Origin: Deltaproteobacteria bacterium GWA2_54_12
GTDB taxonomy: Bacteria > Desulfobacterota > GWC2-55-46
Length of the DNA: 51,026 nucleotides
Reading direction: 5' to 3'
NCBI GenBank assembly: GCA_001795535.1
Contig: MGPK01000004.1
Span: 10,815-61,840, forward strand
This document shows, one piece after another, positions 15,657-24,921 of the stretch (the first letter of the stretch is position 1; every line of letters starts with the position of its first letter). Below the pieces are notes generated by a model. That model worked only from the letters and a program-made list of their open reading frames with translations. It was not told the DNA's origin and did not search any database. The position numbers and the translations under genes are program-made.

Positions 15657-16514
15657 TCAGAACACCAGTATCATCACTACTCCCGCCAGCATGAGCCCGC
15701 TCCCGATGAGCCGCTCCTTTATCTTTTCTTCCTTGAACAGCAGCCACCCGTAAATCACGCTGAAAACAAGGCTCGTCCTTTTGACCGCTATCATGTACGC
15801 GACCTGCGTCATGCTTATGGCTATGAAATGCGAGATTATCATCGCCGCTGTGCAAAGGCCTATGGGGATGAAAGTCGCGGGCTTTGAAAATACATGGCCG
15901 AGCTTTCCCTTTGCCCCGAGAAAAATTGTCAGGACAACGGTAAGCGTGAAGGGGTAGAAAAAGCCGAAGAAGATCGGGCTTGAGTGCTGCACCGCCACCT
16001 TGCCGAGGGTCGAGGTCACGCTGTATATGACAGCCACCACAAGCATCAGGATCGACCCCGGTTCTTTCAATATCGCCCTGATAGGCCCCAGAATGCCCTG
16101 CGTTGAAGCGCTCGCGTTCAGCATATACGCCCCTGCGGTTATGAGCAGGATCCCGATAACGCCGCTCCTGTCAGGAAGTTCACCCAGGAACGCGAACGCT
16201 ATGAATATGATGAAAACCGGGCTCATGGCGAGGAACGGGACTGTGAGTGAAAGCGGAGAGAGCCTGATGGCCTTGATGTACAGGATGAGGGCGATTATTT
16301 CAAGAGGCACGAGACCGGCAACAGTGAACCAGAAGACCGCGTCGAGCTTCGGGACCGGCACGAACAGAAAGGCAAGCGCGAGAAAAGGCAGAGCATAGCC
16401 TTCCCTGACCCATACCATTACGAGGTCGTCGGTATGGCGCAGGGCGCGCTTACTGAGGGCGTCAGCGGTTGAAAGGGCAAAAGCTGTTGTGAGCGCGAAT
16501 AAGACCCATGTCAT
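15657..16514 (-). CDS. EamA family (DMT) transporter
   Basis: Ten-helix inner-membrane transporter of 285 residues with two EamA repeats, the full-length form. The first repeat ends with GVIGILLITAGAYMLNA and the second with RLIGSGLMLAGVVMILVF. Members export amino acids, nucleobases or other metabolites; the substrate is not predictable. It is the full-length counterpart of the half-size gene at 137. There is a weak ribosome-binding site and no co-directional partner closer than the RsmE gene, whose stop lies 81 bases upstream. Confidence 0.9.
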   Translation of the reverse strand: MTWVLFALTTAFALSTADALSKRALRHTDDLVMVWVREGYALPFLALAFLFVPVPKLDAVFWFTVAGLVPLEIIALILYIKAIRLSPLSLTVPFLAMSPVFIIFIAFAFLGELPDRSGVIGILLITAGAYMLNASASTQGILGPIRAILKEPGSILMLVVAVIYSVTSTLGKVAVQHSSPIFFGFFYPFTLTVVLTIFLGAKGKLGHVFSKPATFIPIGLCTAAMIISHFIAISMTQVAYMIAVKRTSLVFSVIYGWLLFKEEKIKERLIGSGLMLAGVVMILVF

Positions 16515-16595
16515 GGCTATTATGATATCACGGCTGGCTGGCGGGGATGCCTGCTTCTTGTTTTTTCCCTTGTAATTGCGAAGAGCATCTCACAC

Positions 16596-17333
16596 TCATC
16601 CCCCGAGTTCATACCTTAAAAGCCCGGCCCCGAAAATTGCCGCCGTCTCGGTCCGCAGGACGCGCAGGCCGAGGTTTACGGCTGAAAAGCCCTTATCCAA
16701 AGCGGCTTTTACTTCATTTGCCGTAAAGCCTCCTTCAGGCCCCACCAGCAGCGCCGCGCTTGAGACCGGCTTTGGGGTTTGAGCCAGAAGTTCCTTGAGC
16801 CCGGGTCGCGCGCCCTCCCACAGCATCACTTTCAAGCTGGAGTTTTCCGCTATGTTCAAGGCTTGTTCAAAAGAGCCGTAAGGCAGGACTTCCGGGATGT
16901 CGGGCCGTCTTGACTGCCGGGCCGCCTTCCTTGCGACTTCACCCCAGTTATGCGAGCGCTTCTGGCGGGAGTCGAGTTCTTCGAGGCTTATTGATTTTTC
17001 CGACTTGAAGGGTAGTATGGAGGTAATGCCGAGCTCTGTTGCCTTCTGGATTATCGTCTCCATCCGCTCCCTTTCAGGAAGGGCCTGTATGAGGATTATT
17101 TCCGGGGCAAATTCGGCAATGCCCATCTCTTCGAAGGGCACCAGGGTTGCAGAGCCCTCCTGAAGTTCAATAAGCCTTGCCCTGAAAAGAGCGCCGTCAG
17201 GGCTTGAGACGGTCAGCGCTTCGCCTGGTCTGGGCCGCCATTCCAGAAGAGCTTCAAGGCGGTCTCCTTCAAGATTGAAGGGCACCCCTGTTTTCATAAA
17301 GCTTTCGAGTTTTATGGAGCCTCGTGGGGCCAT
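16596..17333 (-). CDS. rsmE: 16S rRNA (uracil-1498-N3)-methyltransferase
   Basis: SPOUT-class methyltransferase of 245 residues that modifies U1498 of 16S rRNA. An N-terminal PUA-like domain is followed by the knotted SAM-binding domain with ALPERERMETIIQKATELG, LLVGPEGGFTANEV and NLGLRVLRTETAA, all diagnostic. The N-terminus appears slightly short compared with typical members (MPRFF-type start) and no clear ribosome-binding site is seen, so the exact start is uncertain. Confidence 0.93.
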   Translation of the reverse strand: MAPRGSIKLESFMKTGVPFNLEGDRLEALLEWRPRPGEALTVSSPDGALFRARLIELQEGSATLVPFEEMGIAEFAPEIILIQALPERERMETIIQKATELGITSILPFKSEKSISLEELDSRQKRSHNWGEVARKAARQSRRPDIPEVLPYGSFEQALNIAENSSLKVMLWEGARPGLKELLAQTPKPVSSAALLVGPEGGFTANEVKAALDKGFSAVNLGLRVLRTETAAIFGAGLLRYELGG

Positions 17334-17410
17334 AACGGCTACAAACCTCTATTTTGGCTTTGAGGAAAGTAGTATAATCTGTTCGGTCAGGGGTTGGAAG
17401 GAAAAGGATC

Positions 17411-17932
17411 TCAAAGGCCCAGGAGGTTCGAGATGGCGGTTATCCTTGAAGAGAGGTTCACGCCATTGACGGAAAGCCTCTTGAGCATGCCGATGGAGGC
17501 TTCAGGGCTGTACCCGGCCTTTTTCATGAAGGCTACTGCTGAGGCGTCGGCCCTCATCTCGCCGAGCTGAAGGTTTGCCGGGTCGGACAGGCCTGTAAGT
17601 TTTGCCGCTGGACCCATCTGGTCCCGGGCGATGATATGAGATACCTCGTGGGCTATGACAAAGGCCACTTCGTCGTCAGAGCTGGTCGTGGCCAGAAGCC
17701 CTCTGGAGATGACGACCGCCCCGTCAGGGAGCACGAAGGCGCTCTGGGCGTCGTCTTCTTTTATGATAATTTTGGGGCTCAGGCCCGTTACAGGCTCGAG
17801 CCTGGACGCTGCTCTCACAACCCTGGCCCTGTGCCCGTCAACAGACTCGGCCCTCGAAAGGGACGGGGTGAACAGGGCAAAAAAGAGCAGGCCCATTAAT
17901 GCCTTACAGGCTATTTCTCTCGTTTTTTTCAT
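17411..17932 (-). CDS. M48 family metalloprotease, secreted
   Basis: Short zinc peptidase of 173 residues. Signal peptide (REIACKALMGLLFFALFTPS), then the zinc motif AHEVSHIIARD and the third-ligand region GEMRADASAVAFMKKAG. No further transmembrane helices, so it resembles the periplasmic BepA/YcaL or LoiP type rather than HtpX. I use the MKKTRE start, because a 16-residue longer frame would put a non-signal stretch in front. It is transcribed away from cobQ. Likely role in outer-membrane protein quality control, by family analogy. Confidence 0.85.
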   Translation of the reverse strand: MKKTREIACKALMGLLFFALFTPSLSRAESVDGHRARVVRAASRLEPVTGLSPKIIIKEDDAQSAFVLPDGAVVISRGLLATTSSDDEVAFVIAHEVSHIIARDQMGPAAKLTGLSDPANLQLGEMRADASAVAFMKKAGYSPEASIGMLKRLSVNGVNLSSRITAISNLLGL

Positions 17933-18037
17933 AAGGGGGATAATGCGGGCGGCTGATAGCGGGGGCGGGTGAAAAGACATGGGAAAAAGAGCCGCGCATC
18001 CAATGGGATATTAACACAAGAGACCAGAAAAAGGCAA

Positions 18038-19519
18038 GTGATAAAAGTTACGAAAAATATAATGCTCCAAGGGACGAGTTCCCATGTCGGGAAAACCGTG
18101 CTTACGGCGGCCCTGTTAAGGTGCCTTCGGCTGAGGGGCTACAGGGCAGCGCCTTTCAAGGCCCAGAATATGGCCCTTAATTCGGCCGTTGCCTCTGACG
18201 GCGGCGAGATAGGGCGGGCACAGGCCTTTCAGGCAGAGGCCGCCGGGGTAGCGTCGAGCGTCCACATGAACCCGGTGCTTTTGAAGCCTACCGGGGAGGC
18301 CCGCTCGCAGGTGGTGATACACGGCAAGGTCCATTCCGTGATGAGCGCCGCCGAGTACCACAAGTTCAAGCCGCAGGCGATGGAGTTCGTCCTTGAAAGC
18401 TATCGGCTTCTATCGTCGATGTACGATGTCATCGTAATAGAGGGCGCGGGCAGCCCGGCGGAGATAAACCTGAGGGAAGGCGATATCGCCAACATGGGCA
18501 TAGCTGAGGCGGTCGACAGCCCGGTCCTGCTGGTCGGTGATATAGACAGGGGCGGGGTGTTCGCTTCTGTCGTGGGCACGCTTGAGCTTCTATCGGAATC
18601 AGAACGGGAGCGCGTAAAGGGCTTCATAATAAATAAATTCAGGGGGGATAAGTCCCTTCTTATGCCAGGGCTCGATTTTCTTGAAGAGCGCACAGGGAAA
18701 AAAGTTTTTGGAGTAATGCCGCATTTCAGGGGCCTCGTCCTGCCTGACGAGGACAGCGTGGCGCTCGAAGACAGAACCGGCGGCGCAGGTCAATTGAAGG
18801 TCTCTATAGTGAAGCTCCCGAGAGTGTCGAACTTTACTGATTTCGACCCATTGAAGGCCGACCCAAGGCTTAAGGTCGTATTCGCGGATTCGCCTTCTGA
18901 GATTGAAGGTTCGGCCCTCGTCATAATCCCTGGCACGAAGAGCACAATAGAAGACCTGTGCTGGCTCAAGGAAAAGGGTTTCGCCGGGCCGATAAAAAAG
19001 CACGCGGCGGAAGGCGGCTCTGTTATCGGAATATGCGGCGGCTTTCAGATGCTCGGGAAAAAAATCTCCGACCCCTTTTGCGTGGAATCGCCCATTCGTG
19101 ACGTAGAGGGCCTTGGCTTACTGGACTCTGAAACCGTTCTTGGTAAAGAGAAGAATACTTTTCAGATAGCAGGAAAGGCCATGTTCGGCAAAATAGAATT
19201 TGCCGTAAAGGGCTATGAGATACACATGGGCGAGACAATTGTAAAAGGCGCGCCCTTCGCGGCCATAACGGAGAGGAACGGCCTTCAGTCATCTATCATG
19301 GACGGTTGCACATCGAGCGACGGGCGAATCCACGGCACCTATATTCACGGCATTTTCGATAACGACGGCTTCAGGGAAGCCCTTCTCGAAAATCTGGGAG
19401 CCGGTGCCGGAAGCAACGGAGCGTTCAACGCCGCTAAAGAAGCGTCCCTGACAGAACTTGTGAGGCTCTTCGAGGAGAATATAGCGGTAGATGAAGTCTT
19501 GAGGGTTGCCGGGCTATGA
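18038..19519 (+). CDS. cobQ: Cobyric acid synthase
   Basis: Amidates cobyrinic acid a,c-diamide at four positions using glutamine and ATP in adenosylcobalamin synthesis. The N-terminal dethiobiotin synthetase-like ATPase has the P-loop GTSSHVGKTVLT and KAQNMALNS; the C-terminal glutamine amidotransferase domain has the catalytic Cys in GICGGFQML and the His in GTYIHGIFDN. About 493 residues, as expected. GTG at 18038 is chosen because the family starts shortly before the P-loop; an upstream GTG at 17969 adds 23 unconserved residues. The stop overlaps cbiB. Confidence 0.95.
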   Translation: MIKVTKNIMLQGTSSHVGKTVLTAALLRCLRLRGYRAAPFKAQNMALNSAVASDGGEIGRAQAFQAEAAGVASSVHMNPVLLKPTGEARSQVVIHGKVHSVMSAAEYHKFKPQAMEFVLESYRLLSSMYDVIVIEGAGSPAEINLREGDIANMGIAEAVDSPVLLVGDIDRGGVFASVVGTLELLSESERERVKGFIINKFRGDKSLLMPGLDFLEERTGKKVFGVMPHFRGLVLPDEDSVALEDRTGGAGQLKVSIVKLPRVSNFTDFDPLKADPRLKVVFADSPSEIEGSALVIIPGTKSTIEDLCWLKEKGFAGPIKKHAAEGGSVIGICGGFQMLGKKISDPFCVESPIRDVEGLGLLDSETVLGKEKNTFQIAGKAMFGKIEFAVKGYEIHMGETIVKGAPFAAITERNGLQSSIMDGCTSSDGRIHGTYIHGIFDNDGFREALLENLGAGAGSNGAFNAAKEASLTELVRLFEENIAVDEVLRVAGL

Positions 19520-20508
19520 GGTTTCTGGAACTTCTTAACCTGGTGCCTTTTTCACCGGCAGCTCTTGTTCTTGGATATATCCTTGATCTCGTAATAGGTG
19601 ACCCGGAAAGGCTCCCCCACCCGATAAGGTGGATTGGAAATCTGGTATCAGCCCTTGAAAAAAAGCTTAGAAAGTTTGCCGGGACGCCCGGCAGGGAGCG
19701 GGTCGCAGGCGTGCTGCTGGCCCTTTTGACGGTCTCGGCTGTCTACTGCCTGATCTTTCTGTTGCTGTTTATTTCCTATGAAGTCTCGCCCATACTCTGC
19801 TTTATTGTCTCGGCCCTTTTTGTCTGGGCTGGGCTGTCAGTAAAATCCCTGGGCGCAGAGGCCAAGGGGGTATTGACGGCCCTTGAAACCGGAGGCATCG
19901 AGGCAGGAAGAAAAAGGCTTTCAAGGATAGTCGGCAGGGATACCGGCGCGCTTGACAGGAAAGAAGTCTTGAGGGCGACTGTCGAGACGGTCTCTGAGAA
20001 CACTTCCGACGGCATTATAGCCCCGCTTTTTTACCTTGCGCTCGGCGGACCGGCCCTGATGATGGCCTACAAGGCAGTGAACACGCTCGATTCGATGGTT
20101 GGGTACAAGAACGCGAAATACAAGAACTTCGGCTGGTTTTCCGCAAGGCTTGACGACGCTGCCAATTACATACCTTCAAGGCTCGCGGGGGTCCTCGCGG
20201 TCTCAGCTTCCTTTATTTTAGGGTATAATTGGAAAGCGTCCGCCCGGATAATGTTCAGGGACGGAGGCAAGCACCCGAGCCCGAATTCGGGCGTGATCGA
20301 GGCCGCCTTTGCCGGGGCGCTCGGAGTGCGGTTCGGGGGCACCTCGTCATACAACGGAGTGCCCTCAACCAAGCCCTTTATCGGAGACGCCGTTCACTCA
20401 TTCGAGGACTCGTCAATCAAATCTTCGATAAGGCTTATGGGGATGACCGCTTTCCTTATGCTGTTGCTCACGCTCGCCGCGAGGACCGCCGCTATTTTTG
20501 TGTTGTAA
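19516..20508 (+). CDS. cbiB: Adenosylcobinamide-phosphate synthase
   Basis: Membrane enzyme of 330 residues that attaches the aminopropanol arm to adenosylcobyric acid. Characteristic stretches are GYILDLVIGDPERLPHPIRW near the N-terminus, TVSENTSDGIIAPLFYLALG and PSPNSGVIEAAFAGALGVR. Four to five transmembrane helices. The ATG overlaps the cobQ stop (ATGA), so both are translated together. The gene named cobD in pseudomonads is the same function; I use cbiB to separate it from the decarboxylase at 23586. Confidence 0.95.
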   Translation: MRFLELLNLVPFSPAALVLGYILDLVIGDPERLPHPIRWIGNLVSALEKKLRKFAGTPGRERVAGVLLALLTVSAVYCLIFLLLFISYEVSPILCFIVSALFVWAGLSVKSLGAEAKGVLTALETGGIEAGRKRLSRIVGRDTGALDRKEVLRATVETVSENTSDGIIAPLFYLALGGPALMMAYKAVNTLDSMVGYKNAKYKNFGWFSARLDDAANYIPSRLAGVLAVSASFILGYNWKASARIMFRDGGKHPSPNSGVIEAAFAGALGVRFGGTSSYNGVPSTKPFIGDAVHSFEDSSIKSSIRLMGMTAFLMLLLTLAARTAAIFVL

Positions 20509-20628
20509 CCTTATAGCGGTTAAAGTATAAACCCCAAAGGGCTTTCTGCTCTGCAAAATGCCCGGAAGGCCAAAAGTTTTGAAAAAGTTCAAGAAGGGTT
20601 TTTCAACATACTGACAAAGGCTTTGCCG

Positions 20629-21099
20629 ATGCTCAACACATTCAGGTTCGTGCTCCTCCTCAGCATCGTGGTCTGGGTCGGCTCGCTCGTGTTCTTCACC
20701 TTCTTTGTGACGCCGAGCGTATTCAAGGTGCTGCCCAGGGAGCTGGCAGGCGAGCTGGTGGCGAACATTTTCCCGAAGTACTGGGCGTTAGGCTATGTGG
20801 CCGGGGTGCTTTCGCTCGCCTCCCTTCTGGCCATCTCGTTCATAGAAAAATTTTTTCCGGCCGGGAGAATATTGCTGCTGGCGTTCATGACAGCGCTTAC
20901 CTTCTACTCCGGCATGGTCATAGCCCCTGAAGCTAGGGCCGTGCAGCTGGAGATCAAGGCGGCAAAGGAGCCAGCCAGGGTCCAGGAGCTCAAAGCCGAG
21001 TTTCGGCATAAGCATATGGAAAGCTATGCTATCAATATGGCAGTAATCGTCTCCGGAGTGGCCTTTGTACTTTTCACGGCCCGCAGCGCAAGACTTTAG
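20629..21099 (+). CDS. DUF4149 / TMEM205-like membrane protein
   Basis: Integral membrane protein of 156 residues with four hydrophobic helices. The first, FRFVLLLSIVVWVGSLVFFTFFV, and RELAGELVANIFPKYWALGY match DUF4149. Related proteins occur near heme or metal genes, but function is unknown. ATG at 20629 has AAGG nine bases upstream; TTG at 20623 is too close to it. It lies 120 bases after cbiB and is followed at 37 bases by the dodecin gene. Confidence 0.82.
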   Translation: MLNTFRFVLLLSIVVWVGSLVFFTFFVTPSVFKVLPRELAGELVANIFPKYWALGYVAGVLSLASLLAISFIEKFFPAGRILLLAFMTALTFYSGMVIAPEARAVQLEIKAAKEPARVQELKAEFRHKHMESYAINMAVIVSGVAFVLFTARSARL

Positions 21100-21136
21100 G
21101 GCCGGAAGGAAAAAACAAGAGCAAAAGGGGGTTGGC

Positions 21137-21343
21137 ATGGACAGGGTCTATAAGAGGATAGAGGTAGTGGGCATCTCGTCTACGAGCTTCGATGACGCCG
21201 TGAAGAAGGCCGTGGAAAAAGCCGCGAGCACTCTTCACAACCTCGCGTGGTTTGAGGTGATAGAGCAGCACGGCCGCATAGATGGCGGAAAGGTAGCCGA
21301 GTTTCAGGCTGTCGTGAAAATAGCGTTCAAGCTCGACCAGTAA
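21137..21343 (+). CDS. Dodecin family flavin-binding protein
   Basis: Small protein of 68 residues that forms dodecamers storing flavin or, in some members, CoA. The pattern VYKRIEVVGISSTSFDDAVK, then KAASTLHNLAWFEV with the conserved Trp that stacks on flavin, and VAEFQAVVKIAFKL is diagnostic. GGGGTT lies just before the ATG. Repeat A copy 3 starts directly at its stop codon. Confidence 0.93.
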   Translation: MDRVYKRIEVVGISSTSFDDAVKKAVEKAASTLHNLAWFEVIEQHGRIDGGKVAEFQAVVKIAFKLDQ

Positions 21344-21344
21344 T

Positions 21345-21480
21345 AAAAAATTGCTATTTTTCCTGATTCTTAAGCGTCAGGGCGTAAATAAAAATGCTCA
21401 CATATCCTCATATATGCTGCGTTTTTTAATTCCGCCCTTTTTTGACTTCAGAAAAAATATCTAATTTTTTTTGGCAGCCT
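21345..21480 (+). repeat. Dispersed palindromic repeat family A, copy 3
   Basis: About 136 bp: ATTGCTATTTTTCCTGATT, AAATAAAAATGCTCACATAT, ATATATGCTGCG, TTTTTTAATTCCGCCC, TTGACTTCAGAAAAAATAT and TTGGCAGCC. The left tip is lost; the element begins within or right after the dodecin stop codon. Confidence 0.85.
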
Positions 21481-21508
21481 TAAACGAATACGCTCGATGG
21501 AATAGCAG

Positions 21509-22882
21509 ATGCATAAAAAAAATAACCTGTCGGCTTTTTTCAGCCCGTCTTCGATAGCGGTAGTAGGGGCGTCTGAGGCAACAGGCAAGATATCGGGCGT
21601 CATACTCGAAAGCCTCAGAAATTCGTTCAGGGGGGCAATATATCCGGTGAACCCCCGCTACAACGAGGTCATGGGCCTGAAGTGCTATCCCTCGATCGAG
21701 GCCATAGGCTCGCCAATTGACCTCGCGGTCTATGCCCTGCCTGCCGGGGCCGTACCGGAAGCTGTCTTTAATGCCGGAGGCAGCGCGAAGGGCGCGGTTG
21801 TCGTGAGCGGCGGCTTTGCCGAGACCGGCCCCAAAGGTGCGGCCCTTGAAAAGGCCTTGAAAGAGGCGGCCCGCTCTACGGCTACCCGGGTCATAGGCCC
21901 GAACTGCATGGGCATATACGATACGGTTTCGGGCCTGGACACCTTTTTCATACCAAGGGAAAGAGTCCAGAGGCCGGGCAGGGGCGGTTTGTCCATCATA
22001 TCCCAGAGCGGCTCTTTTGCCGTGACCGCCATGGACGAGCTGGCAACCGACGGCATCGGGGTAGCCCGCGTCGTAAGCTACGGCAACAAAGTTGATGTCG
22101 ACGAGGCTGACTGCCTCGACTTTTTGGCCGAAGACCCGGAGACAAAGGCTGTCGCCATTTACATCGAATCAATAGAAAACGGCAGGCGCTTCATAGAGGC
22201 GGCTTCCCGTTGTTCGGCTGTAAAGCCGGTAATGGCCGTGAAGGTGGGCAAGGGCGCCTCTGGAATTTCGGCTGCCCGTTCCCATACCGGGGCGATCGCG
22301 GGAAGGTATGAGATATACAGGGCGGCCTTTAAAAAGGCCGGAATAATAGAGTTGAACGGTTACGAGGACTTTCTTGTAGCCTGCAAGGCCTTTGGCCTTA
22401 CCTCAAGCGCCGCTGGCAAAAGGGTAATGATAATTACCGACGGCGGCGGAATGGGCGTCAACATAGCCGACGCGTGCGAACAGATGGGGCTTAGCGTCCC
22501 CGGGCTTCCTGAAGAGGTGGAAGAAGAGCTCCGCGCCGCTTTTCCGTCCTATTACGGGGTCGGGAACCCGCTTGACCTTACAGGGAGCGCAACCGACGAG
22601 TCTTTCGCGTTCGCCCTCAGCAAAACGATGTCAGGGGACTTCTACGACATGGTAATAGTGGCGGCCCTGTGGGGCCCTCCCGCGCTTACCGATAAATTAC
22701 CCGGCATGCTCGCGCAAAAGCCCGGGTTTACCGAAAAGCCCATAATCGCCTGCACGCCAGGGGGGGCGTATTCGAGGGATAGGATAAGGCTTTTCCACGA
22801 GGCTGGCCTCCCGGCTTTTTCTACCCCTGAGGCGGCCGTTCGCGCGGCTTCAGTCCTTTCAAAAGGGCGCTGGAGGCTCTGA
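21509..22882 (+). CDS. ADP-forming acyl-CoA synthetase, alpha subunit
   Basis: CoA-binding and succinyl-CoA-ligase-like subunit, 457 residues. The N-terminal CoA-binding domain shows IAVVGASEATGKISGVILE and GAIYPVNPRY, then NCMGIYDT and SIISQSGSF. The phosphorylated His lies in SHTGAIAG. Separate alpha and beta genes (22882-23583 encodes beta) are typical of archaeal acetyl-CoA synthetases; many bacteria have a fusion. The enzyme makes ATP from acetyl-CoA or another acyl-CoA plus ADP and phosphate, or runs in reverse. The acyl substrate is not determined. Confidence 0.92.
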   Translation: MHKKNNLSAFFSPSSIAVVGASEATGKISGVILESLRNSFRGAIYPVNPRYNEVMGLKCYPSIEAIGSPIDLAVYALPAGAVPEAVFNAGGSAKGAVVVSGGFAETGPKGAALEKALKEAARSTATRVIGPNCMGIYDTVSGLDTFFIPRERVQRPGRGGLSIISQSGSFAVTAMDELATDGIGVARVVSYGNKVDVDEADCLDFLAEDPETKAVAIYIESIENGRRFIEAASRCSAVKPVMAVKVGKGASGISAARSHTGAIAGRYEIYRAAFKKAGIIELNGYEDFLVACKAFGLTSSAAGKRVMIITDGGGMGVNIADACEQMGLSVPGLPEEVEEELRAAFPSYYGVGNPLDLTGSATDESFAFALSKTMSGDFYDMVIVAALWGPPALTDKLPGMLAQKPGFTEKPIIACTPGGAYSRDRIRLFHEAGLPAFSTPEAAVRAASVLSKGRWRL

Positions 22883-23583
22883 TGGATACGGGGAGCATGG
22901 ATAGGATAGTGAAGGAGGCCTTGAGCGTTGGCAGGAAGGTGCTTGTCGAGCCCGAGGCCAAGGAGGTCTTGAGGCTCGCGTCTTTCCCGCTGCCCAGGTC
23001 AAAGGCCGTAAAGGATGTGGCAGGGGCTATCGATGCCGCAAGGGAAATAGGCTTCCCGGTTGCCTTGAAGCTCATATCCCCTGATATCATGCACAAGAGC
23101 GACGCTGGCGGGGTTTTCCTCAATATCATGGACGAGCAGGAAATAGAGGAGAAGTGGTCACAGATAATATTGGGAGTTGCCGATGACTACCCCACGGCCC
23201 TTATCGAAGGCTTCCTTATAGAGGAGATGGTAAAAAAAGGCGCTGAGGTGATAATCGGCTGCGTAAGGGACGAGCAGTTTGGCCCGGCGGTCATGTTCGG
23301 CATAGGGGGCGTGACAGTTGAGCTTATGAAGGATGTCTCATTCAGGCTCGCGCCGATAACGAGGGAAGAGGCATTCGAGATGATGGGAGAGGTAAAGGGC
23401 TTTCCAATACTCACGGGCTACAGGGGCCAGACCGTAAAGGACCTGGACGCCATAGCCGACGCGCTCATAAAGCTTGGCGACATCGTGGGCCGTATCGAAG
23501 GGATAAAGGAATTTGAGATAAACCCCCTCATCGTGCATGAAAGGGGCGCGGTCGTCGCTGACGCGAGGGCCGTGCTGAGATAA
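22882..23583 (+). CDS. ADP-forming acyl-CoA synthetase, beta subunit (ATP-grasp)
   Basis: ATP-grasp subunit of 233 residues. FPVALKLISPDIMHKSDAGG and FLIEEMVKKGAEVIIGCVRD are family landmarks, and EFEINPLIVHERGAVVADA is the Mg-binding end. The ATG overlaps the alpha stop by one base (TGATG), indicating fixed stoichiometry. The next gene (cobD-like) starts after two bases, so all three share a transcript. Confidence 0.93.
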   Translation: MDTGSMDRIVKEALSVGRKVLVEPEAKEVLRLASFPLPRSKAVKDVAGAIDAAREIGFPVALKLISPDIMHKSDAGGVFLNIMDEQEIEEKWSQIILGVADDYPTALIEGFLIEEMVKKGAEVIIGCVRDEQFGPAVMFGIGGVTVELMKDVSFRLAPITREEAFEMMGEVKGFPILTGYRGQTVKDLDAIADALIKLGDIVGRIEGIKEFEINPLIVHERGAVVADARAVLR

Positions 23584-23585
23584 CC

Positions 23586-24677
23586 GTGGCAAGGCCTAAG
23601 GACATACACGGCGGGGACATCTGGCAGGCTTCCCGTTTAAAGGGCGCCTCGTCCGAAGAGTTGCTCGATTTCAGCGCGTCCATAAACCCGCTGGGCTTTC
23701 CTCCGTCCTCGCGAAAGGCGCTCTTGAGCGCCATAAAGTCGATACCTCCCTATCCGGACCCTTCCTCGACAGCATTAAAAGAAGCCATCGCGGGTTTTCA
23801 CGCCGTCGGCATTGATGAAGTCGTCCCGGCAAACGGCTCAAACGAGATAATAAGCATCATCCCGAGGCTGTTGAAGAGCGGGCCTGCCCTTATCGTGGAG
23901 CCTGCGTTCAGTGAATACGGAAAGGCTCTCGGACTTTCAGGCATAAGAGTAAAGAGCCATTTGCTCCGCGAACAGGACGGCTTCAGGATCAACTGTAAAA
24001 GTCTCAAGAAGGCGATAGAGGGCTGTTCGGCTGTCTACATCGCGAACCCGTCCAACCCGGCAGGCGTCCTCACAGGGAAAGAAGACCTCTTTGATATCAT
24101 GTCCTTTGCCAAAAAGAAGGGCGTGCTCGTCATCATCGACGAGGCTTTTGCCGACTTCACCGGAGTGAGCGTCATCCCTGAATCGCTCCGTGCCGGCAAT
24201 GTCATTGTCTTGAAGTCCATGACAAAGTTCTACGCGATGGCAGGCCTGAGGCTCGGCTACGGCGTGGGGGCAAAAAAGCTCATGGCCCGTCTTTCGGCTT
24301 TAATCCCGGCGTGGTCTGTGAATACGCTCGCGTCAAGCGCGGGGGTCGCGGCACTCAAAGACAGGGCCTTCAGGAAAAGAACGCTTGAGTGGTTCGAGAC
24401 TGAAAGGGAGTTTCTTTTTGACGGGCTTGCGTCATTGAGCGGGCTTGCTCCTTTTGAAAGCTCGGCCAATTACATCATGGTGAAGCTCAATGGCGGCGTT
24501 GACGCAAGGGAGCTGAGGCGCTCCCTTCTTGAAAAGGACGGCGTCATCATAAGGGAGCTTTCCGCATTCCGCGGACTTGGCCCGGAGTTCTTCAGGGTCG
24601 CGGTCCTCGGGAGGGAGGCGAACATGAAGCTTATCGCGGCCTTGAGGGGGTTTTTAAAGGCTGTAGCGAAGAAGTAG
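23586..24677 (+). CDS. cobD: Threonine-phosphate decarboxylase (class I/II aminotransferase fold)
   Basis: PLP enzyme of 363 residues. HGGDIWQASRLKG and DFSASINPLGFPPS are the classic CobD N-terminus, and the PLP Lys lies in SMTKFYAMAGLRLGYG. CobD makes the (R)-1-amino-2-propanol phosphate that cbiB attaches, so this fits cobalamin synthesis together with cobQ-cbiB about 3 kb upstream, although six genes of other kinds or repeats intervene. Histidinol-phosphate aminotransferase is the main alternative; the HGGDIW start favours CobD. GTG start, weak ribosome-binding site. Confidence 0.88.
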   Translation: MARPKDIHGGDIWQASRLKGASSEELLDFSASINPLGFPPSSRKALLSAIKSIPPYPDPSSTALKEAIAGFHAVGIDEVVPANGSNEIISIIPRLLKSGPALIVEPAFSEYGKALGLSGIRVKSHLLREQDGFRINCKSLKKAIEGCSAVYIANPSNPAGVLTGKEDLFDIMSFAKKKGVLVIIDEAFADFTGVSVIPESLRAGNVIVLKSMTKFYAMAGLRLGYGVGAKKLMARLSALIPAWSVNTLASSAGVAALKDRAFRKRTLEWFETEREFLFDGLASLSGLAPFESSANYIMVKLNGGVDARELRRSLLEKDGVIIRELSAFRGLGPEFFRVAVLGREANMKLIAALRGFLKAVAKK

Positions 24678-24921
24678 TTTTGAGGAAAGATTTGTTTTGG
24701 TTTTATTCCTAACCTGATACGGTTTGCCTTATCTTCCGCCCCCCCTCTTTGCCTCTGCGCTTGTCTTCTTTCTCCCGAAATAAACAAGCTCTGTTTTCAG
24801 GGTGTGGAAAAGCGTTTCGGTTACGGCGTTATCTTAGCGGACGCCCTTGCCGCTCATACTCTGGACCCGCCGCGATTATCCCGTTTACGCGCATAGGCCT
24901 GCTATCCGGTTTTCCACGCAC

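Noticed and set aside
17933-18037. Cobalamin riboswitch before cobQ
   Set aside because: The space is too short and the B12 box (GCCACTG) is absent.
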